Part shown: positions 31,207-42,749 of the stretch, piece by piece
How positions within the stretch are numbered: the stretch's first letter is position 1
How the letters are laid out: the number at the start of each line of letters is the position of its first letter
Source of the DNA: Ricordea florida
Taxonomy: Eukaryota > Cnidaria > Anthozoa > Corallimorpharia > Ricordeidae
Assembly: GCA_949710005.1 (NCBI GenBank)
Contig: OX453276.1
Span: forward strand, 31,306,591-31,370,590
Reading direction: 5' to 3'
Length of the DNA: 64,000 bases
Translations under genes and position numbers: made by a program
The notes under the pieces: generated by a model
The model's database searches: none
Told to the model about the DNA's origin: nothing
Seen by the model: the letters and a program-made list of their open reading frames with translations, nothing else

Positions 31207-31738
31207 TTATGGTTCTAATTTTTTCATCTGTGGATCAAACCATCCAGTGGCCTTAATTATTGCGTCCGCAAGTAGTGTGGCTACGTCCTGTGGCTTGCAT
31301 AGGTTTCTTCTGCAGGCAAATAAGAGTTTTTGAAAGAATTGGATAACAATAAAAATACAGCTGACTGGTGAGCTGCTGAAAATTACCTGATATGCTCCAG
31401 CTCGTATTGTCTTTTGTTCACCACATTGTATACTTCATTTTGTGTCGCGTCAGTCCTGTAAAACGGATACAATTTAACGACACATTACACACAATAAGAT
31501 TCTAGTGCGAATGTGAATAATAGTGCAAAGGTTTAGTACAGGAAAAGGAAGACTATAAATTTCCCGAAAAGTTCAGGTTTGCCAAAGCTATGTTATAATT
31601 AGCGATAATAAACTTGTACCACAACACTCACTTTATGAGGGCCATTTTCATGTTATGAGTCGTATGCTCCACAAGGTGCATTAGCTGCTCTTCAGCACTT
31701 AGTATGGGAGCCCCAGGCGGGAAGGCACTAAGAAGGCC
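31207..31738 (-). CDS. three terminal exons of an unrecognised host gene (partial)
   Basis: Minus-strand exons at 31632-31738 (107 bp), 31387-31455 (69 bp) and 31207-31309 (103 bp, ending in TAA) each have AG before and GT after where expected, and their phases (2, then 2) join without a stop. Together they give about 92 residues, from GLLSAFPPGAPILSAEEQL through RQYELEHIR to GWFDPQMKKLEP. I do not recognise the protein. It lies on the same strand and downstream of the SAC3/GANP-like exons, so it may be the end of the same gene or of a separate one. Confidence 0.6.
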
Positions 31739-32945
31739 CTAGATGTATACACTGTGTTGGTATGCTTTCAGCCACCTCACAAAAATGACAACGTTAATGT
31801 TGTTATCCATATCTTCAGAGAAATCAAGAATTGTAAAGCTTATTAGTACAAAAATATCAATACGTATTGACGGAAAGACGAAATATGTCGGCAGTCTAAT
31901 ATCCACCCCACAAATACCACAATCCTTTGCCTAGTACAGATTACAAAGACTCTTCTTGATTGGTTTGTGTATTTTTCAAGTGCATAGGTTTCAATGAATA
32001 TATCAAAAACAAGGGTTTGATAACAGGGTTTGATAACAGATCAAACACCAAGAAGAGAGCTGATAATACGATGCAGAGCGGGGTATTTTTAGCAAAATTT
32101 GAGGTGTTTGATAATTATGTGATCAAACTCATGTATTGAGTGTTTGGAAAATCGTTTAGAAGGAGAAATAAACGATAAAAAAACGAGCCTTTGTCTTTCT
32201 GTTATGCATTATAATTGCATTATAAATTGTGTTTTTCCTTGGTGAGGCTTTAAGTAACTTAATAATATATGGTCCTGAGGGAAACACTTAGTTTTGTTTC
32301 TCTGAGAATCCTGATGTTTCCCTTGACTTCGTCTCAAGGAGCATCAGGATTCTCGGAAAAACAAAACTATTTTCCCGAGGGACCATACGCTAAGTGCTTT
32401 GTTATATATTGACTTTTCCTTAAACAAGATATAGCAAAAGCAAACAAACAAAGATGGTTCAACTTGCGTGTGGGCAGCAGCTACGCAATTGTATGCCAGT
32501 CGGGATACATTTTTTGGCACATGACCAAGATTCAACCAATCACAGTGCTTGTTTTGTTGAGTGAACGTTAAACAAGCTGGCGTGTTAGAGACCTAGCAAC
32601 AGTTACTTTAGAAACAAACCTCTTTATATAACTAAGCATTCATAAAGTCGGTTATTGAAACGGGGACCAACTAAAGCCACAGTTTGTAAAATTGGAAGGG
32701 TTGGAAACTGTCCAACAGGCGATTGATTCAATGAGACTGATTCATTTTAAGTAGGTATTGACTGTTTAATCTTTTGTGGTAGAAATGAGATTGACAGGTT
32801 ATTTGACACGTTAACCACACCCACCTCTTCACTGTAAACAACTGTCACCCTGGGTTGAATTTCGGCAACCTGAAAGATGGTAATATGTTCATAAACTTCA
32901 GCAGGAAACAGCTGCGAAGTCCACCATGTATTGTTCTATACTGGA
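31739..32945. other. non-coding, intron-like
   Basis: No exon is recognised. It contains the foldback MITE at 32265-32395. Confidence 0.4.
32265..32395. mobile_element. foldback MITE
   Basis: Two arms of about 50 bp (GGTCCTGAGGGAAAC...GAGAATCCTGATG and CATCAGGATTCTC...CCCGAGGGACC) pair imperfectly around a loop containing CTTGACTTCGTCTCAAGG. It is non-coding. Confidence 0.7.
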
Positions 32946-33654
32946 CTTCCTCATTGCTGCCTTGCCTGAACAACTGGCCGCAGGGGAGGGGTAACAGTTG
33001 CAACAGGCAAAATGGGCGTCACGGCAGCCACCCCCTCAGGGAAACCTTTTGTTGGTTCGGCAGGCGTACTTAGAATCTTCCCTCCAATGCCGTTGGTACT
33101 TGTTTCCACTGGAAGCGACACGGCATGAGATTCTGATGCGGGAACTTTGTCTTTCAGTATGATAGAGAGCAGATCTTTGACATCCTTGACAAACACGCCT
33201 TGTTCATTGAAGCTGAGACCAGGCTGATGCTAAGGGGGTGATGGAAGGGGACCGTTGTACACAACCTGTTAGATTTCAAGAAGACAGTTGGTTAAACCAA
33301 CTTTCTGTTACACAAACAATATTATAACACAGCTTTACCAAAGTGCGCGCTATGATTGGCTAATACGCTCAAGCCATTAGCCCATGGGTTGAATGCTGAC
33401 ATCAGGGGCTGGTTGTTCGAAGGCTGATTAGCTAACCCAGGGTTCAATTTAAACATGGGTTTCTTTTCCTCTTGTTAAAAAAGCGTTTTCTCTGACTGAT
33501 AACTTTCTCTATTTTATTCAGAGCACACAATCATCAAATTGTATTCAAAAAGAATTATACTGAATGTGCTTTTTAAGCCCTCACTCACCTTAAATCTGCA
33601 TTTAAATTTTGCACTAACCCAATCATAGCATGATCTATAAGTCCAACCAAGATT

Positions 33655-33985
33655 TTAATTGCAGCACTAATAAAATGACTTCACTGCACACATTCACAAC
33701 AGTTTTAAAGCATGAAACATGTAATTGGAATACAAATTATGTAGTGTAATATGAAATGAAAGAGATTTCAATTGCAGCGCTGGTAAAATGACTTCATTTC
33801 TCACATTCACAACAGTGTTAAAGCATGAAACATCTAACAGAATACAAATTATGTAGTGTAATATGAAATGAAAGAGATTTCAATTGCAGCACTGGTACAA
33901 TGACTTCAGTTCTCACATTCACAACAGTTTTAAAGCATGAAACATCTAACAGAATACAAATTATGTAGTGTAATATGAAATGAAA
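33655..33985. repeat. 113-bp tandem repeat, three copies
   Basis: Three copies with GCAGC(A/G)CT near 33661, 33774 and 33887 each contain TACAAATTATGTAGTGTAAT and CACATTCACAACAG. They sit in an intron-like gap of the SAC3/GANP-like gene. Confidence 0.9.
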
Positions 33986-34509
33986 GCCTGGAAGTATGAC
34001 TCACCTCTCCAACTGAAACTTTTCTCTTAGACTCAATAAGTCCCCAAGCCCTGTTTGAGTGGAAATCGGGTCTCAGGTTTGATAAAAGACGACCGAGAGA
34101 AAAGAACACATCCTTCAGACACTGAGAGCCCATGAAACATGCAAAAATTCACCAACCTGTCAATAAATCAAAACACAAAATGGAAAAATCACTTACTGGT
34201 TACTTTTGTTAGGTTAAGATATTGGCACAGACAATTTGTTTCTGTGTGTTCATGTCGGGAGAGGAATACAGACAATGTCCATAAAAACTGAACAGACACA
34301 TGAGTCAATCAGTGCTAGGCATATCGTCCACACCAAGCAGACAACAAAAATTAAAAATCAATAGTGATAAGCAGGAATACTTAGAGAAATACCTCAGATT
34401 CATTTTCAAAGCCCAGGATTTCCAGCAGATCTTTTAGTGGAAAGGACGTTGTTCGGTTAGAGATTCCCTCTGAATGATTCAATGTCTGAATGCCTTTATA
34501 CTGTGCACC

Positions 34510-36660
34510 TAAAGGGAAAGATGTATGATGCGCTAATCAATATGAAGACTTAAGTACGCTGTTGCTGCAATGGGATTTGAATAAAGGTAAAGAAATTCAA
34601 GAGTTCTCAGAGCTTGTGTTTTCTTTAAAACTGTGCAATGACGCTTTAAAAAAGTGTCTAAAAAGAGTCATGCCTTGAAATGAAATGTTACAGGAGATTG
34701 CTAAGACAGATCACAGAATCGACGATTCATCACAAAAAAATAACTTAACAAAGCAGAATTTTGGTTAAAGCGAAAGAACAAACTTTAAGGGATAGGTAGA
34801 AAACGTTTTTGAACTGCAGTCTAAGAGTTGGTGTACATTAAGATAAGTACATGTATTTAGAAAAAGACTGAGGATGTTGAAGAAGAACCTTCCCTATGAA
34901 ACCTTCCTCATTGCTAAGGAAAAAAAATATGCTTCATTAAGATCGTTCCTTCTTTTAATTTTCCAATCTAAGACATAGTTGCAAAAACTTTAATCAGCTG
35001 ATTCTACGCGTACATTCCTTCACTATCACAAGAAAGTTTGTAGTTGCATCTTAAGGTCTCGAGAAAAGGTCACAAAACAGCGATATTAAATTCAACACAG
35101 GTTAACGCGACGCATGTATGTTCCACTTGTTTATTAAATTAATGTGAACGAGAATTTCAGGTATCAGATTTAAAGTTCAAAACGATTTTATTGGACTCTC
35201 ACCTGAGTAAAGTATCGGTGTAGCAGAGCGTTAAGATAACTTGCATTCCTTAAACACATAAAAATACTATGAATAAGTGTTAATCAACTTATAAAAAATT
35301 AATCATTTACTGGAGTCAAGGAGGATATTGTATGGTTGCGTGGAGATACAAAGTTTCTCATCAAGTGTTGGAAAATATTTTTTTATCATGGGAAAATAAA
35401 ATCCCTACTTCCAAGCAACCAGGTAATTCACTTTTTATTATAACAAATTTTGTGGTATATCAAGTACCGAGTGGCAGCAAATCAATAAAAACTTTACTTC
35501 ACATAATAAATAAAGTATATCCTGTACGTCAACCAATTTCACAGGAAAACTGGTCCTTGCACGCTTTGAGCACATGCTCAACAAAATAACAGTTTTGGAA
35601 ATTTCGTCCATGACTGCAGTTTTATTTCTTTTTCTTTTTTACACTTTCACAAGTCACATCTGTTGACAAAAGGATTCAAAAGCCAGAAAAGGAACACAAA
35701 TCTACCTTGGGGACATTTCAACCAGAAAAGGGATCACATTTCTAGTTGGTGGAATGGTAAAGCTATCTACTGTATCTTCTTACCTCAGGAGTCGGAAAAA
35801 TCGGACAAAGTTATTACTTTTCAGGGCGTGAAATATCGCCATTGCAAATCACACGACAAGAATTTTACACTTCATCGCGAAACGTCATGACCTCCCTGAA
35901 AAAAAATATATAATCTGTGCAGGAAATGATTGACATGAGAGTTCTACGGAAATAAAATAGTATTCATTGCTGAATATTTAGGTCACAAAACATACATGTT
36001 CCTTAAGATGTTAAAAGAACAACAATCACAACTTATTTTTAATCTAAGATTGGGCCACTGTTTCATTACCAATGGAATATCAAGTGAGCTTTTGCAGTAA
36101 AACATGATACGTTCACACGTCAAAATACATTTAATATACCTGTACACATGACAGGATCCCTGTTGCTACACTGTTCTACTTTAGGACTACAAAAAATTAT
36201 CCAAGTGACAGTTTGATATTAATTCTTATTTGTGTTAACATGGCAAACAGACATTGAGATGGCTGTTTAGAGATCTACATTGCTTCATTACTAGACCAGT
36301 GACCTCCACAAATTTTATTATCAACAGTTATTATCCATTCAAACTATTTCTTGTTTTCTCATTGGCCCAAATACATGCACATTGGTTTCACCCTACCGAA
36401 CAAGCTGGATGATGTCAACAATCCTAAAGTCAAGGAACTGTTTTACTCTTGACAAAAAATTTAAATATAACAGGTGGATTTTGGGATTGCCAATTGTGGT
36501 TTGTAAAAATAAAATAAAACCAAACACAAGAAAAAAAACCCTGTCCTCTACTAAAACTGTGCATTGTAAAACAAAAAATAAAAAAAACTGATTCATAAAA
36601 ATAGGAGAAAAAATCTATATGCTTTGTACCTTCCTAATTCCTCCTGTTCTGTTCCACAAG
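34510..36660. other. intron-like, no exon recognised
   Basis: Several short frames occur on both strands, but none shows a recognisable domain or paired splice signals. The missing SAC3 core exons should be here if the gene were whole. Confidence 0.4.
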
Positions 36661-37099
36661 AAATCACACCACTCTGCCTCCCTCCCTCCCCTCCCCTGCA
36701 TCCATGATGTTTGTCACCAGGTAGTCCATTGTCATTTTAAGTACTGGAACTGGACGAAGTTCATGAGGCTGTGGTTCCTCCTGGAAGAGGAAAACAGCGT
36801 GGATAAACTTGCTTAGCCTACTGAAGCTCAACAGAAGGCTCAACAGAAGGCTTTCAGGGTTCTTTGGTGGTCATAGTGATGGTTATAAGAGTTGAGGGTA
36901 GGGTTGGGTGGGTGGGGATAGTAACAGCTTTTTGTAGTGTCCCTCTAATTCTTGGCAAACTGACTTGTTTCAACTTGACAAACACCCTCTGTATTTCCCT
37001 CTGACTGATTTATGGGTTTTTTTGGAATAAAATTAAGTATAGAAATTCACAGTGCAAGTGCAATCTTTCCTGTTTCCTCTTTGAACACCTGAAACCCAT

Positions 37100-37225
37100 T
37101 GCAGTTATATACACAACTTAAACATTGCACCAATATCACAAGGTCCTGGGTTTGAATCCCGTTCAAACCTGAATTTTTTCAGATCTTATCTTTGCAAGTG
37201 CTTAAATTGCTCACATAACTATGAT
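37100..37225 (+). mobile_element. possible tRNA-derived SINE fragment
   Basis: GGGTTTGAATCCC-like sequence near 37148-37160 matches a polymerase III B box, followed by AACCTGAATTTTTTCAG. No convincing A box or tail was found. Confidence 0.35.
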
Positions 37226-38812
37226 GATCAAGTGCACTTGTTAAATCTTTCTTCTGCAGTTCACATATATGAAGGTTCTAAAACAAATTCTTTAAGCAAG
37301 ATGTCCTAAAACTGAAAGCTAAAGGAAATAGTTGGAGTCATCATCCGCATACTTGTCTTAATCTGCTAGAAAACAATTCACTGCCTGCAAAAATAACACT
37401 TAATCTGAAAAGTGTATAATATTATGGGGTGACTTACAATGCCACCTGTTCCAGAAATGGACTCAAAAACACTCAGTCCTTGGTACTCCCTTGTGTATCT
37501 CTCCTTTAAAATACAGTAACAATTATTGCATACAGTATAATTATTAAGAAAAAATACATGTACTCATTGCTCCAAATGGCCATTGTTCCCTAAGTTCCTG
37601 AAACAGCAATATCTGTCTGAATAATACTAACAATTGGGTTATAACTAAAATACTGCAAAACTATCAGTTTGAACTCTCAAATCTGATGACCCATTTCAAC
37701 AACTAAACATGTTTAGTTAAAGCAGGTTTTAAAACTTGAAAATTGGTAGCCGAACACTGGAACACAACTTAAATTGTCTGGGTGTAAGAAGTTCCGAAAA
37801 GGACTCCTGTTGATGTTGACTAATGTTTCAGCAACCTGAGCAGAAGCATCAGTGGAGTCAAGTACACTGTGTCAGCACGTCATTAGGTGCTGATATTTAT
37901 GTCTCTGTTCAACATTGTGATAGGTCGTTTAAAATGTAATGTTATTGGCTGTTTATCAGTAAGGCCATGGTGTGTGGGCTATAATAATGTTGGAAGGTAC
38001 ACAACTGAACTTAACAGTTAACCCTAAGTACCAGTGGTGAGCAGCATCCAATTTCTCATAACAATTACCGTAATATTCAGTGTTCATCAACCATTCAGGT
38101 TTTGAGAATAATGAAAATGATCACCAAAAAAGAGCTGTGTTGATATTTACAATTAATAAATTCTCCTCACCATAACAAAAAATATAATTATGAGAACAGT
38201 TAGGAGAAAATCAATGTTGATATCAGGTCTTAAAGGGTAAACAGGAGAAATCCTGTTACTGTACCTTCTCTGGACACATGTCTTTGCAAGTTCCAACCAC
38301 TGCTTCAGCTTTCCTGATATCAGAAGGCCTCTCAAAAACTGTACAACAACAAACATGCATTATAAAAATTACTTTTAATAACTATAATCAACACAACAGA
38401 TAAATTAAAATGACTGCTGGATAACCACACAACAGGAGGTTGATTTTATGTCAGTATGATGACAGGCTACACAGTGGATGGCACTATACTTGGCTTTGTT
38501 GTCACATGTTATAGTTATCAACAAAAACTACAACAGTATATTTATGGCAGAATTCCACAGGGTAGGAAAACATGACTGTATAGCATGTTATACCTTGACA
38601 AAGTTTCTTGTCAATTCCTTCCAAAACCTGTAGTTTGTCTTGAGCATGTTAACATGGGTTAAGGGACTGCAGATCTTTGATCAGAAAATAGGAACAGAAT
38701 TATTGGCAAGAATACAATCCTCTCTTCACTGAGTTGGCAAAAATAGCTAAACTAAAGGACTTCATGACTGTTTGAAGATGGGTGCTAGTGCGTAATAACA
38801 CTCCCAAACGTA

Positions 38813-40760
38813 CAGTACAGCCCTAAAATAATGCACGCGCAAGAACTTCTTTTTGCGTCCGCAAGCCGGCAACTTCTTGCGGCTTCAGTCTTGGGGGTCG
38901 CTTGCGCTTGGATCCTGAGAGACGCAAGAACTTCTTTGCGTTTAGAAGTTAAAACCGCAAGAACTTCTTTGCGGTAGGATTTTCAAACCGCAAGAACTTC
39001 TTTGCGCTAACATTTTTGCACGCAAAGGACCGTAAGAAGATGCTTCATGCGAATTAAGGCAAAAGGCACGGTCGAATTCATGTTTGACCAGCACTTACCA
39101 TAAGAACTACATTAGCGACAAATGCTTAGCTCTTACTAAACAAGTTAAACTTTAACTTTACGAGTGACATTATAAGTCGTTTGAACGGCTCGTGAAAAAT
39201 GTCGAACGGCTGACTTGTATGAAGTCTAAAGTACAGAGATCTCTGGTTTTATTTGGCGCAATTTCGTAATTCAAACGTTGAAATTACCTTCCCTTGAAGA
39301 AAATATAGTTTACTTGCTGCGCCGTTTTGCGAAGTTAATTTTCTTGCTAGGGTAAGTTGTGTCACTCGGAATGCGTCGGAAAGTAGGTGTTTGTTGTTTT
39401 TCGAAGCATCTAAACAATTGCCAATTAGCTTTTCAGGTAACTCTCCAATGAATTACCTGATTTATCGATGCGTTTTGGGACATCGAAGGAGCTGAATGCT
39501 TTGCCTACAGTCGTGTTTGAGGGTCAGTAAATTATTTGTCTGATAAGACTAAACTAATTTAAACTTCGACGGCATAAGGTCCAATGCACTGAATAGAACC
39601 AGGATCTTCGAAGATAATAATCACATTGAAAATGAAAGTGTTTACTGCTTCCAGTTGCTTTGGAAATGCTTTCTTCCATGAAGTATGAGAATTCTGGGAG
39701 AATAAAGATGACCGCTTCAGATTCATGCGTGGTGTAGTCTTACTTAAAGTCGTTCGAACGGATGAGTGTTTCTTCCAAACAGATGACCAAGTCGTTCGAA
39801 CGGATGAGTGTTTTTACTAAACGGGTGATCAAGCCGTTCGAACGGATGGGTGTTTTTTCCAAACGGGTGATCAAACTAAAAGAGGTCGACACGTTCTGAT
39901 GTGAAGTACTATGCATATATGACGAAAGCGTGACATTTTCACGTGTGAGTAAATTTGAAACTTTATGCAAATTAGAGGCGTCACAACAACATGATTGTTA
40001 TCTCACTGTATTTGCTGTTTGAAGTATTCGAAATAAGAGGAATGCACAAAGGCAAACACATTAGATCTCGACGTTCAGAAAATCATTCATGTTCTTATCA
40101 CAACATACCGGGAATATTTTTTTTTCGTATTGCAAGCAGGGTAGAATTTACGAAAGCCGTCCGCTTCCGTAGGCGACTTTCAAGTTTCCTTGATTACCGT
40201 TTGTTTAGAAACACAAAATATTTTTCTCTGCAAAAGCTTTCTGGCTGTAAGAATAACTCTGCAAAACGTTCTAATAGAAATTTACAACATCGTGGCGTAT
40301 AATTTGTTTACACACGTAGTCTTTGTGGTTCAGTGCACGAGATTCGAACGAAGGTTGTCTTCGCTCACAGATGATCGCCACGCTGTTCGAAAATTGAAGA
40401 TGATATAATTATTAAATCTCTTCCCACTGCAGTGGCTTATCTTATGGACAACATTGCGAGCAAGCGCTGAGCATTTCCACGAACACGGCATTACGAATTA
40501 GATCTGAACGGTTTGACTAGACGCAACTTCTTGCGCCTTCTTGCGATAAGATTCATAAGTTCTTGAGGCTTCTTGCGCTTAGATTTTCAACTTCTTGCGG
40601 CTTCTTGCGGTTAGGCTTCTAACTTCTTGCGTTTCGAATGTTCTTGCGGGTAAACCGCAAAAATATAACATTTTTACTTCTTGCGGCGGATTGCGTGTTC
40701 TTGCGGCGCAAGAACTTCTTGCGCTTCTTCTTGCGCGTGCATTATTTTAGGGCTGTACTG
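38813..40760. mobile_element. foldback Tc1/mariner-like non-autonomous element, ~1.95 kb
   Basis: Perfect 33-bp inverted ends (38813-38845 and 40728-40760) start CAGTACAGCCC and are flanked by TA on both sides, as in Tc1/mariner elements. Inside each end lies an array of TTCTTGCG-based repeats (38846-39015 and 40520-40727). The middle is non-coding; it contains three copies of a CGTTCGAACGGATG unit at about 39750-39850. No transposase was found. Confidence 0.8.
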
Positions 40761-41155
40761 TATGCCCAGGTGCCAAATGCAGATGCCCTCTGAGACTACA
40801 TTTCCATATCACCCTACACTTCATTATACATGCATACAAACACACTTTATTGAACCCTTTCCCAAAGGGGCTTTTCAGCGTCAATTACAGAAAAGAAATT
40901 CAAAACTATACACAAATTATTGAAATATCATTCCTCCCTCTTAAATTTGTCTAAAAGTGCCCTTCTAAGCTTATTCCTAAAACTAGTAACATCAATACAT
41001 GACTTGTTGTCTAAATTATTTCAAATGTTAACTATCCTATAGTGAAAAGTTTTCTGCCCAGTAGCAGACCTAAATAAAGGGATATTTAGCATCTGTGAAT
41101 TTCTGGTTTTCCAGTTACTTACAGTACTATGTGTAATTAATTTATCACTAATCCC

Positions 41156-41888
41156 TCGGTCACACTCGCGCTAGAATTGTGCTTGCTTTGTCAATTTTTG
41201 TTTATCTAGCAAATTCCAAGCTTGTTACAAATGTGAACGATCAATCTTGGCATTGCTTGCTTGCTTAAAAAAGAAGGTGGAGTTGTTTAAACTTCAAACG
41301 AACTGCAGCTCAATTCAAGAGCGCTGCTGAGTGCTCTTGAGCTGAGCTATATAATCAAATGACCAATCAGGACAAGCACTGTTTGACAGTTTGGCATTTC
41401 CTTTACTTTTTGGGCATTAACAAGTGCATGCAGACTGTTGGGCGTTGTGAGTATTTTCTCTCTTCAAAATATGTCAAGCTCGAGGACTCCGTCTCCATGT
41501 GAGACTTCAATTTCAAGGTCTTGGTCAACTCCATCTCCCATTCCGTTTAGCGAGGTGCCGAGAACAGTTTACAAATTATTTTATTTACTGGAACTGTTTG
41601 AACAAAATATTCTGAAAACCTGGTATTTTGAAGAAACACCTGTCACCGTCTTCGTCGTAAAGCTCTTTTTCTTTGCTTGCGTGCGCGTAAAGTGAAAACG
41701 GTAAAAAACAGGAGTATTGAGAATTTGTCCATATCGAAACGCGGGTTAGATATATTATAAATAAGCAAGCTGTTCTTTCAATGTGACCAGATCCCGCTTG
41801 CTCGAATCTCTAGCTCGTGCTAAGGCTTGCTTGTCTGACGTCACAAGCAAGCATGCTTCAGAGTGATTTCAAGCACGAGTGTGACCGA
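41156..41888. mobile_element. MITE inserted in the LINE relic
   Basis: The ends TCGGTCACACTCG and CGAGTGTGACCGA are inverted repeats. The flanks match the uninterrupted sequence TTTATCACCAAGGTACGCTG near 42093-42112, which shows the empty site. The interior has many GCTTGC/GCAAGC units and no transposase. Confidence 0.75.
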
Positions 41889-41930
41889 AGCATAAGGTAC
41901 GCTGGGGCTAGTTCTGATATGCATTTGAAA

Positions 41931-42028
41931 GCTATTACAGCATCACTCAAGTATAATTACTTGGGCCCAAGTAATTATACTTAATTACTTGGGCCCAAGT
42001 AATTATACTTGAGTGATGCTGTAATAGC
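41931..42028. repeat. perfect 46-bp-arm palindrome
   Basis: 41931-41976 and 41983-42028 are exact reverse complements separated by 6 bp (ATACTT). Each arm is LINE coding sequence that appears once, uninverted, near 42132-42174. Confidence 0.9.
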
Positions 42029-42230
42029 GGTACCGGTGTATCCCAAAGGGAGCCCAAGTTTAAAATTGCCCTTACAGTACTATGTGTAATTAATTTATCA
42101 CCAAGGTACGCTGGGGCTAGTTCCGAAATGCATTTGAAAGCCATTACAGCATCACTCAAGTATAATTACTTGGGCGTATCCCAAAGGGAGCCCAAGTTTG
42201 AAATTGCCCTTCATTTTTGTTTGCATTCAG

Positions 42231-42525
42231 TCACAAATCGCCGTCTGGGTCTTAAAACGTATGCATCCCTTTGTGTTCCTGATTGTTGTCTCTGCACATG
42301 CACACATACGCACATCAGCACAAGGTGGATTTATCTCAAGCGTTGTTCTTGGAATGAAGCAAGAATACTATGATTTCTTCTACGCTCAAACCACATACAA
42401 ATGCACACACCATTTGAAGTAGACCCACACTAAATGTTTTTAAGCGTCGAGAGAACATTTCTGAGTGAACCTAACGAGAACCATGCTACATGTATATCAA
42501 ATGAGCTATCCAATGTTAATCATAA
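42231..42525. other. non-coding left flank of element 2
   Basis: No gene or repeat is recognised apart from a short CACACA/GCACAT-rich stretch near 42295-42320. Confidence 0.4.
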
Positions 42526-42530
42526 AAAGA
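42526..42530. repeat. target-site duplication, left of element 2
   Basis: AAAGA, repeated at 57128-57132 outside the right terminal repeat. Confidence 0.75.
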
Positions 42531-42749
42531 AGAGAGTATGTATTCCACGAAACGAGCGCACTGGTTAATTTTCAGTTAATTTTGAGTAAAAAATTTATCA
42601 AGGATTTATCAAGGATTTTATGGGATATTTTTGTTCTGATTAATAAGAATTTGTCAAGAAATTTATCAAGGATTTTTAACAGCGATTTTTAAAAAAAATT
42701 AATTTTAATATTGGTCTAAAGATATATATTTTAATATTAAAAATGGAAC
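42531..42749 (+). repeat. left terminal inverted repeat, element 2
   Basis: It is 219 bp, starting AGAGAGTATGTATTCCACG, and matches 56909-57127 inverted with one mismatch noticed. It ends seven bases inside the polymerase coding sequence (ATGGAAC), so it contains that gene's promoter and start codon. Confidence 0.93.
42715..42722 (+). promoter_or_regulatory. TCTAAAGA box inside the terminal repeat
   Basis: A variant of the element-wide TTTAAAGA box, about 21 nt before the polymerase ATG. Because it is in the terminal repeat, the same copy faces the zinc-repeat gene at the other end. Confidence 0.45.

Larger units (their letters stand above)
32950..38627 (-). pseudogene. SAC3/GANP (MCM3AP)-like gene, broken
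   Basis: Minus-strand exons found by eye, 5' to 3': 38594-38627, 38265-38338 (VVGTCKDMCPEK), 37438-37503 (ERYTREYQGLSVFES), about 36666-36780 ([20 protein letters not shown]), 34393-34508 (SFPLKDLLEILGF), 34005-34156 (FHGLSVSEGCVLF, then KRKVSVGE) and about 32950-33265 (VVYNGPLPSPP). These motifs and their order match the SAC3/GANP domain of mRNA-export scaffolds. The first four join in phase. Breaks: an apparent one-base surplus at the 34156 boundary, another inside that exon after GCTTGGGG, and an in-frame TAG at 33230-33232. Much of the SAC3 helical core expected between 36666 and 34508 was not found. Confidence 0.65.
40845..42230 (-). pseudogene. LINE 3' end, rearranged, with nested MITE
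   Basis: The minus strand encodes the C-terminal part of a LINE ORF2: AVMAFKCISELAPAYLGDKL near 42100-42159, then SATGQKTFHYRIVNI and SFRNKLRRALLDKFK near 40930-41085, with stops. A segment of about 130 bp is duplicated (41119-41160/41889-42070 and 42070-42215). One copy is interrupted by a MITE, and the other contains an inverted duplication beside it. Inactive. Confidence 0.7.

Noticed and set aside
35332..36816. Several 65-85-codon frames in the SAC3/GANP-like region
   Set aside because: No domains or splice support except the piece near 36666-36780, which is read on the opposite strand.
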